Below, one piece after another: positions 57,068 to 64,000 of a stretch of DNA of 64,000 bases. The stretch is from NCBI RefSeq assembly GCF_021018895.1, contig NC_079375.1, forward strand, positions 21,706,975 through 21,770,974, in the 5' to 3' direction. A program made the position numbers and the translations under genes. Under the pieces are notes generated by a model. The model saw nothing but the letters and a program-made list of their open reading frames with translations. It did no database searches and was not told where the DNA came from. This DNA comes from Seriola aureovittata (taxonomy: Eukaryota > Chordata > Actinopteri > Carangiformes > Carangidae). The number at the start of each line of letters is the position of its first letter. Position 1 is the first letter of the stretch.

Positions 57068-57102
<35 letters not shown>

Positions 57103-59139
57103 TGCAGTGTGAAATTGGGTCAGCAGTGGAGAGTGGGCTTTAATGCTGAGCACATACGCTCTCTAAAACTGATCTGCATATTCATGTGGGTGGCTATCAA
57201 AATGACACACACACACAAGCAGACATGCACAGATACATGCACATGCACATAAATAAGTATATGCATGCACACATAGGCCTAAACTTATCCATCCCACACA
57301 CATGCCCACATGCGCTCATACATACACACACACTGACAACAAAGCACAAAGAAAATCCTGAATCTCATGGATATTGTAACTGTCAGGCAGCTACAACATT
57401 TATGTTCTACTCATTCTAATTCTTGGGCTAAAAATGAGCTTCTTCCTCTCGCAGCTACACCATGTCAATCATTTTCCTCCCTTTCCCTTTACTTTCTCTT
57501 CCTCTGTTCGCCTCTTTCTCCCACCGGCAACAGCAGTGACCATCTTTCAGAGCAGGGCGAAGTCCAGCGGATGCAGGCCGCCTAGCAGAACAGCTCTCAT
57601 TACTCCCAAACTTAGGAGTGAGTCATAGCATTGTCAAAAGTCTTAGAAGTGCTCACACTCCTCTGTAAAGATATTCACGCACCAAAAACTGGAGAAAAAA
57701 AATGTAAGATCGCTCAGAATCATTCAACTGCTGAGCTTAGAGGGGAGTTGGCGAAAGACAGGTAGAGTGAAAGAGAGGTGTGAAAGAAGGAGAGGGGCAA
57801 AGGGAGGAAGATGGAGAGAGGCAGGGAGAACGAGAGGTCTCTCCCTAAGGATATACTTGTCAAAAACCCCTACTTTGCGTTTCTGACTTTTTCAGCGATG
57901 AACAACAGTTTCCTCTGACAAAGCATTTTCCTGCTTATTTGCAGACGGAGGGAGGAGACGGGGCTCAAGTTGGAACGTGAGAAACTGAAAGGATGTAACA
58001 AAGGATTCAGAGCCAGTAAGCAGATAGCTCTGAAGGCCGCTAGGGGCCGGGAAGAGGAGGGGGAAGGGTGGAGGGAAGGGGTGGTGGTGGTGGTGGTGGT
58101 GAAGGAGGTGCAGGCTGGTGGTGTCTTTTGAAGAGAGAGATGGTAGGGGGAAAGAGAAAGGAGGAGACGGAGAGAATGAGACAGAGAGTGTGTGTCTCCT
58201 GTGTATGTGTTTGGGGACCCACACAGTGAGGCCTGAGCATGTGATTTATTTCAGAATACTAATGTCTCTTTGATCTCCTCTGCTTAAAAAAAACACCCTG
58301 CTGGGATTGCGGGCACACACACGCACACACTCTACCACACACAAATGCATATATGTATTTATGTACATGCTTGCACACTCCTGTACATACCTACGAGCAC
58401 ACACACTCACATTAATTTCGCTGTGTCCCCTCGACTGACTGCTGAACAGGGCACATTTATGCACACACACTCATACACTCAGTCACACACACACTCCAGG
58501 GCGTCTAATCTACTTTAACTATCATCAAATCCATAGAGATCCAATTACAAAGATAGAGGGATATTTGTTTTTCTCTGTGCATCCTAAAAGACTAATTAAA
58601 TTTTCATGTAAAGATGAAATTATGTGATACAACACAAATGTCTTTTCATTTTCATAATTGTAATGTAATATGTTTTAATTGGGGGTCCTGTGACTGTTTC
58701 AGCTGCAGTTGTAGAGCTGTATACATCAGTTAAATCAGTCACTTAAAAAACATAGAACTGAATGGTGATGTACTCTACTTACCTTTCTTTCTTTCAACAT
58801 TCTGTCATTATTCCACGTTGGGGTCATGGGAGCTAGAACATATCCCAGCATGCACTGGGCAGAAGGCAGTCAATCAAAGAGCTATAAAAACACAAAAACA
58901 AATACAGTGACTCAAAACAGAGAATCCTCAGTTCTCGAGTTGTGTGTCTTGCACATCTGCCCTTTGCTGAACAACAAAGAAGTATAACTATATAAATATC
59001 AGAGAGACTTCATTTTGTAGGTAGCATTACAATAATAAAACCTAATCAAAGAGAATGTGTATATAAGAAAACACAAATTGTACATAACCATATAAATAAT
59101 GATATACAATAAAAGCCTCCACTGCAAGTCCCTTGACTT

Positions 59140-59785
59140 AGGAGTCTACAGCCATGCTAGCAGCTCTGTTTAGCTGTGCTTAAACGCTTCAAGCTAAATA
59201 CTAATATCAGCACGCTAACATGCTCACAGTGACAAATGCTAACATGCTGATGTTTAGCAACTATAGACTAATGTTTAACACATTCACCATCTTAGTTTAG
59301 CCTGTTAGCATGCTAACATTTGCTACGCAGGAAATACAGCTGAGCCTGATGGGAATGTCATTACTATGGCGGGTATTGGTTGAGCTAACGGTTGCACTAG
59401 ATGAAAAGTCAGAGGATCATCTACAGTCATTAGGATATATATCGTTTGAGTATTCTGACTGTCTGTACAATATTTCATGACATTCAGTCGTTGCTGAGAC
59501 ATTTCGGTTTGGACCAAAGTTGTGGAACGCCAGACAATCTGGCATTTCCATCTCTCTAAGTGCATGGCTAAAAACTGTCTTTAAAAAAAAAAATCTGATT
59601 CACTTTACCCTTTTTTCAGTATCCAAGGCTTTTTGTTGTTTGCCCTATGTTTGATGTTCCAATAACAGGAGTGCAGGACTTTTTGTTAGCCAACGCTTGC
59701 ATTGTGGATATGACCTTGAAATAGTCACCAAAGAAAGTTTTTAAAAGAATCTGAAAAATAAGGGTGACATGGTCTTTGTGACAAC
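59140..59785 (+). repeat. composite dispersed repeat, copy 2
   Basis: 59145-59320 (agtctacagccatgctagca ... gctaacatgctcacagtgac), 59330-59560 and 59620-59785 (ccaaggctttttgttgtttg ... gttagccaacgcttgcattg ... aagaaagtttttaaaagaat). Same order and orientation as the copy at 46626-47275. Confidence 0.65.
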
Positions 59786-60540
59786 TATTTCAAACTTTCA
59801 TGGTATTTTATGTGGTTTGAAATATTTCTTGTCTTGAAAAAAGTATCAGACTAACACACAAACACTGTGATCCATGATAGATTGTAAGAAACTGCCCTTC
59901 TCACTTTGTAGATCTACTACTGCCCTACTACCAACTACTGTGACATATCTGCACTCCCTGATGTTCGGTACATACCATGAGTTGTTTCACACCTTTTTAA
60001 GTTCACAGCGGGTTTATTTTGGTCCTGTTTTCATGCAATCTTCCCAAACAAGTCCTTTTTCAGTTACTGATTTCCCTACGTGACGCAAAGTGAGCTTGTA
60101 TAAACCCCATTTGTTGTTTGTGAACTATATGTATGTACATTATATGCGTATATAAGATACCACTTGGTGTCAGATTTCTGGACCCCACTGAAAATTTACA
60201 TTCAGTTGGTTGATGAACTGATATCTCGGTCTCTTCTATAATTAATTCTTGTATGATTAGGATTCAGTATAAATTGGCAGCTCTGGAAAGGAGCTGTCAA
60301 AACCGGACATTTACTGGTGACGGTGCAGAAGTTGCAGAAGTAAATAACTGAGAGATTATTGTGCTGTGAAACTGTAACTATCCTGAAAATATCTTGATGT
60401 TGTCTGCACCACGAAACACAATAGACCCAGAAATGAAATAAATGGTGCAGTGTCAATGGCTGTTGTCTAAGTTGAAATGTTTTAAGGTGTATTTCCCTTC
60501 AGCATGTCTGTCCATACTGCTCAGGCTTGAAATAGCAAGG

Positions 60541-60852
60541 GATGAGTAGCTTCTCTCCTCCTGCCAGCCCCTACAGTCTCAGTTGATACATGGTATCTGT
60601 CAGAAACTCCAGCTCCTCCCCGATGAGCACCTCCAGCAGCAGCCTCCGGGAGGTCGGTGCATGCAGCTGCTGGCCAGACTCTTTAAGGTTTTCCAGCCGT
60701 CCCCTTCACAGCAAACAGCAGATGTAGCAGCTTGGTGATGCCACCTTCCATAAGGGGCTGCTGCAGGGTGGCACAAGGCACGTCTCCAGCAGGTTATGGA
60801 GTCAGATGTGGTCATACATTTGACAAAGGTATACATCATCTGACCTGCATAG
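60541..60852 (-). pseudogene. frame-disrupted coding-like sequence, unidentified
   Basis: The minus strand reads GQMMYTFVKCMTTSDS in one frame, LQQPLMEGGITKLLHLLFAV in a second, and LLLEVLIGEELEFLTDTM in a third, with intervening stops. Each segment has protein-like composition rich in Leu/Glu helices and little low complexity, unlike the surrounding DNA. It looks like an exon or processed copy of a helical-repeat type protein broken by at least two frameshifts. I cannot name the parent. A weak acceptor (ctatgcag) stands at its 5' end. Confidence 0.4.
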
Positions 60853-62050
60853 ATACCAGCAGCTATAGGAACCTTTCTAAAAACATTTTTAAGATTTTCA
60901 TAATTTTATGATTTATTAACTTAAAGCTGCAGTAATATCAGCCTATATGTAGTTGATATTTTTATATCAACATTGGATCAAATGACTAATGTAAAGGGGA
61001 TTCCTCGTAGTGACAAAGCAAGATAATTATCACCAGAATCTGCTGTTCCCCTCGACTCTATGGAGCCTTTTAGTGTCGCTCAGCTCATTGTCTTGGTTTA
61101 CTGTTTTGGTTCAGTCGTTGTTTCCAGATGCAGCCAGCTGCTGATTTCAGTGAAAAAGCTCAGAAAAATTAGCAACAAGCCAGCACACACAGTTTGACAC
61201 TAAAATGCAAAAGCAAAATGAGTGAATATTGGATTTCATCAGGTGGCTTCAAATAAATGCTAGTTACTTTGTGTTTCCTGGATATTTAAACAGGCAACTA
61301 ATGTGTTAACACATTAGTCCTATCAGCCTGTGATAATATGTAAATTTTTTTGTTTTTCAAGTCTGCCCTCAAGTGGACATAAAAATTAATTAATGCTGCT
61401 TTTATTCACTCAAACTGCAGAAAAGATAATCACAGCCCCGTGCACACCTTTCAGTGGAGCTACCATGGAAATAATTTGTATGAAAACTGTTTTTACATTT
61501 TTGAACAGAGCACCACAAATGAGATCCTGGATCACTTAGTCAAGTTTTTTTTATTTTTTTATTTTTTTACCTTATCTCACTTGAGTTCAGGCTAGTTTTG
61601 CAAATACAAACCCGAGACAAGTACACACAGCTCCTGTTTGTGATGCTGTTGTTGGCGTCTCAATACCATGTTGGTCATATTGACTTGGTAGGTTTATCAC
61701 TAGCAACCCATGTGACAGAAAGGTTTCCTCTAACACACACACACACACACACACCCAGCTCTGCAGGATTCACAAGAGCCTCAAGAAAATGTAAATATCA
61801 GCTGCAGTTTCCTCAGTGAAAAGGTGGTAGTTGAACGCACTGAGTCACACAGCAGTTGTTTTGTTGCTAGGCTGTGTATCCAGGTGCTAGCGCCACCAAG
61901 CTAAGCTGTTTTTTAAAAAAATAAATAAATAAACGTAAAGAAGAAACAGAGACAGCACAACAACTTTAAAATATCTCCTACCTGAGCTGAATTCATTATT
62001 GAAATCTGTCACCATCGACCTCCTTCCTCCTCAAACCAGGACAGACAGGA
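60853..62050. other. spacer upstream of CXorf38 homolog
   Basis: AT-rich, no coding sequence recognised; a short CA tract lies at about 61735-61756 and T/A homopolymers at 61546-61568 and 61913-61933. Confidence 0.6.
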
Positions 62051-62084
62051 CAAACGGTCACAACCTAACGTTTCTAAAGTCGAC

Positions 62085-62096
62085 GCCGCCATCTTG
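62085..62096 (+). promoter_or_regulatory. YY1-type promoter element gccgccatcttg
   Basis: A perfect match to the reverse form of the YY1 consensus (CAAGATGGCGGC), 109 bp upstream of the CXorf38-homolog ATG. By established knowledge such sites cluster at start sites of broadly expressed genes; transcription probably begins at or just after it. Confidence 0.65.
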
Positions 62097-62204
62097 TGGC
62101 CGCTGTGTTACTCGCACCGAGTGGGCGGGGCTACAGAGGAGGAACGTGCTCGGGCTTGTTTTGGTTTCTTTGTCCTTACTTCAGGAAGAGGGCGATAGGC
62201 GGAG

Positions 62205-62408
62205 ATGGTCCGAGAGGAGCTGGTCCGTCGTCTCAACGACAGAGAGTATATAAACTGGCTGAAAGCAGGACGGTGTCTGCTCATACTGAAGAATGGTCTC
62301 CACCGATTCATCAGCCAGCACATGAAAAGTTTCCACGCGGATCTGCTCAATCAAAACACTGTGCTGCGGAAACAGTGTGTGACATCATGCAGACCGAGAG
62401 GGAATAAA
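62205..62408 (+). CDS. CXorf38 homolog exon 1
   Basis: ATG at 62205 begins [20 protein letters not shown]; 68 codons end RPRGNK at donor AAA|gtgagt. The start is chosen because it aligns with the family N-terminus, where residues from the second Val onward are conserved. Confidence 0.92.
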
Positions 62409-62511
62409 GTGAGTCTGTTTAGTCTTACTCTCTTTTCATTCACTGCGACATAATATAGAATATCTTTAACAACATTTCCCACTTATTGTCACTCTAACGT
62501 GAATAAGCTGT

Positions 62512-62606
<95 letters not shown>

Positions 62607-62746
62607 GCTTTCTGGAACATGTATGGTGTGTGCTGAGTGGCAGAGAGTGATCATTAAACACCACAGACAACCTGATGCCACCATGAACTGGGACAACTGT
62701 TTCCCTCCAGCCTGGAGAACAGACCACTGGGAAGTGGCTAAGGTAC

Positions 62747-62793
<47 letters not shown>

Positions 62794-63114
62794 GTATGAA
62801 CGGTACAGTATAATAGTTGTCAAAGTTTCTTTATAGTGAGCAGTGTGTTGTTGTTATTGCTTTATGAGACAAGACAGTAAAAGCTCCTTAAAGTTACTTT
62901 CCAACACTGCTCATCTATTTTAATTGCTTGTTATATTCAACCACAGTCCAAAACTCATCAATTTACTATCAAATATGACAAAGCATCAAATCCTGACATT
63001 TGAAAACATTTGGCCTATTGTCTTGTAAATTGATTAAGGCGATTCATTGATGATGATTAATGTTCTGTTAAGTGATGAATTGTTGCAGCTCTATAATTTA
63101 AAATGTATTGAAGT

Positions 63115-63176
<62 letters not shown>

Positions 63177-63300
63177 GGCCTACATGCCACGAGGTCAGGG
63201 GAAAGTGAAGGGGGCAGATCAGTTTGATGCCTCCGCTCTGCTCAACCTCATCAACTACTGTGATTGTTTCCAGTCTGTGAATCCAAAGTTAGTGAGAGAG
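62205..63300 (+). CDS. CXorf38 homolog (DUF4559-type), 5' part, three coding exons
   Basis: Homolog of the human uncharacterised protein CXorf38; function unknown. Coding exons are 62205-62408, 62608-62742 and 63178-63300, all phase 0, giving 150 codons before the window ends in intron 3. Recognisable blocks: [16 protein letters not shown] (13-28), [15 protein letters not shown] (73-87), WDNC (96-99), WEVAKAYMPRG (109-119), [13 protein letters not shown] (132-144). Cys58, Cys62, Cys73, Cys76, His86/87 and Cys99 could bind a metal (inference). The gene is plus strand and isolated, 35 kb from pcdh8. It is not a 13q14 neighbour in human. Identification rests on remembered family sequence; conserved motifs in all three exons make it firm. 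Confidence 0.9.
62516..62604. repeat. (GT)44 microsatellite before exon 2
   Basis: Eighty-nine uninterrupted bases of GT ending 3 bases before exon 2's AG acceptor is complete. Confidence 0.95.
62608..62742 (+). CDS. CXorf38 homolog exon 2, bracketed by (GT)n and (CA)n
   Basis: Forty-five codons, [16 protein letters not shown] ... TDHWEVAK, phase 0 at both ends. The acceptor is gtgtgaag with the GT tract ending 2 nt before AG. The donor is AAG|gtacaaca running straight into a CA tract. Skipping would keep the frame but delete the CxxC...HH...C motif. Confidence 0.9.
62749..62789. repeat. (CA)20 microsatellite after exon 2
   Basis: Forty-one uninterrupted bases of CA starting 6 bases after the exon 2/intron border; complementary to the GT tract before the exon. 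Confidence 0.95.
62945..63098 (-). repeat. dispersed 'gggctgcaactaa'-type repeat, reverse copy
   Basis: Contains gaattgttgcagctct at its right end and tgtaaattgattaaggcgat-like AT-rich body, the reverse complement of the type at 6813. Confidence 0.45.
63119..63174. repeat. (CT)28 tract forming the exon 3 pyrimidine tract
   Basis: An uninterrupted CT run ends directly at tgcag of the exon 3 acceptor, so it serves as an unusually long pyrimidine tract. Confidence 0.93.
63178..63300 (+). CDS. CXorf38 homolog exon 3
   Basis: The acceptor is (CT)n-tctgcag and the donor is GAG|gtaaat. Forty-one codons: [41 protein letters not shown]. Remaining exons lie beyond 64000. Confidence 0.9.
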
Positions 63301-64000
63301 GTAAATATTCTCCTTCTCTGACCACGATGCATCTGTCTCCTAGTCGTGTCACTTTGCCCTGTACAACAACTCCCAGCAAGAACATAAATAAACATATTTC
63401 CAAAAATGTCAAACTATTACTTTACTAATTCATCATCAAATACTGGAAGAGGAGAACAATTAATATATAAATGATAACACTGATTTCAAAACCAACATCA
63501 CAAAGAGCTGCAAATTAAAAGATGGAATGAAAAGGTCAGAAATTGTAAGAATTAATGAAACGGAGAAAAAAAACACCACAGGCAGAATAAATAGTAATAA
63601 TTATAAAAATATTATAATGAAATAATTATAAAAAAGTTGAGTGAAAAGCAGTTAGTAAAATAAGGGCTGTGATGTGCAGTGGACTGCTGTCATTTAAACT
63701 GTAGACCTCAAGAATTCACGTGCAGTCAGTAAACCTCACAAACAGCCTAAAACAATAAGTTTGCTTCTTTTATGCCTTCATGATTAAATGTTTTATACTT
63801 TTATCAGTAAAGACATTTTAAATCCCCAACTCAGTTTTTAAGAATTAGAGTGACTGAACCCAGAACCAGTGATGAAGCAGAGGAGTGTAAATACAAAACA
63901 AAGAGGTTTGTATTTTTTAAAATGTTGCGGGAGATTGATCTGTTCTTTTGTTTTTGCTTCCATCCTTCATATTAATGAATTTGAAAGTGTGTGTGTGTGT
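63301..64000 (+). other. CXorf38 homolog intron 3 (partial)
   Basis: AT-rich intronic sequence with no exon recognised; the window ends in the start of a GT tract (63986-64000). Confidence 0.75.

Noticed and set aside
58040..58240. Pro/Ser-rich minus-strand frames
   Set aside because: Translation of a GA/GGT-rich low-complexity tract.

Overview
This is vertebrate genomic DNA, almost certainly a ray-finned (probably percomorph) fish. The evidence is spliced genes with GT-AG introns, very dense (CA/GT)n and (CT)n microsatellites, and interspersed repeats of kinds I recognise from teleosts (Tc1-like fossils, a tRNA-derived SINE, hAT-like short elements). No prokaryotic features are present.

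Genes, left to right. (1) 181-12497, plus strand: the last four coding exons of sugt1 (SGT1 co-chaperone; end of the CS domain plus the SGS domain), with a ~9 kb repeat-bearing intron. (2) 14957-21658, minus strand: a complete six-exon cnmd (chondromodulin-1, formerly lect1), 318 codons: N-terminal transmembrane segment, BRICHOS region, basic processing site, eight-cysteine C-terminal domain. (3) 23584-26877, minus strand: a complete three-exon pcdh8 (delta-2 protocadherin, PAPC/arcadlin type), 1011 codons: signal peptide, cadherin ectodomain, one membrane segment and a delta-protocadherin cytoplasmic tail. (4) 62205-63300 onward, plus strand: the first three coding exons of a homolog of human CXorf38; the rest lies beyond the window.

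The order sugt1-cnmd-pcdh8 matches human 13q14.3. Between pcdh8 and the CXorf38 homolog lies a ~35 kb gene-poor stretch on the 5' side of pcdh8. It holds microsatellites, transposon fossils, a degenerate ~40-bp tandem array, a nested SINE with an intact 11-bp target-site duplication, and some complex AT-rich blocks that could be regulatory. I see no convincing protein-coding gene there, except a frame-disrupted coding-like stretch on the minus strand at about 60.54-60.85 kb.

Most interesting observation: coding exon 2 of the CXorf38 homolog (135 nt, frame-neutral) is tightly bracketed by a (GT)44 tract and a (CA)20 tract. In RNA these are complementary and would loop out the exon. The GU tract also abuts the 3' splice site and replaces a normal pyrimidine tract, and cnmd exon 3 has a similar UG tract at its 3' splice site. 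Other observations are a strong G-quadruplex/GC-box/TATA-like block inside the sugt1 intron, a compact CCAAT-octamer-TATA promoter arrangement for pcdh8, and a composite repeat present twice 12.5 kb apart.
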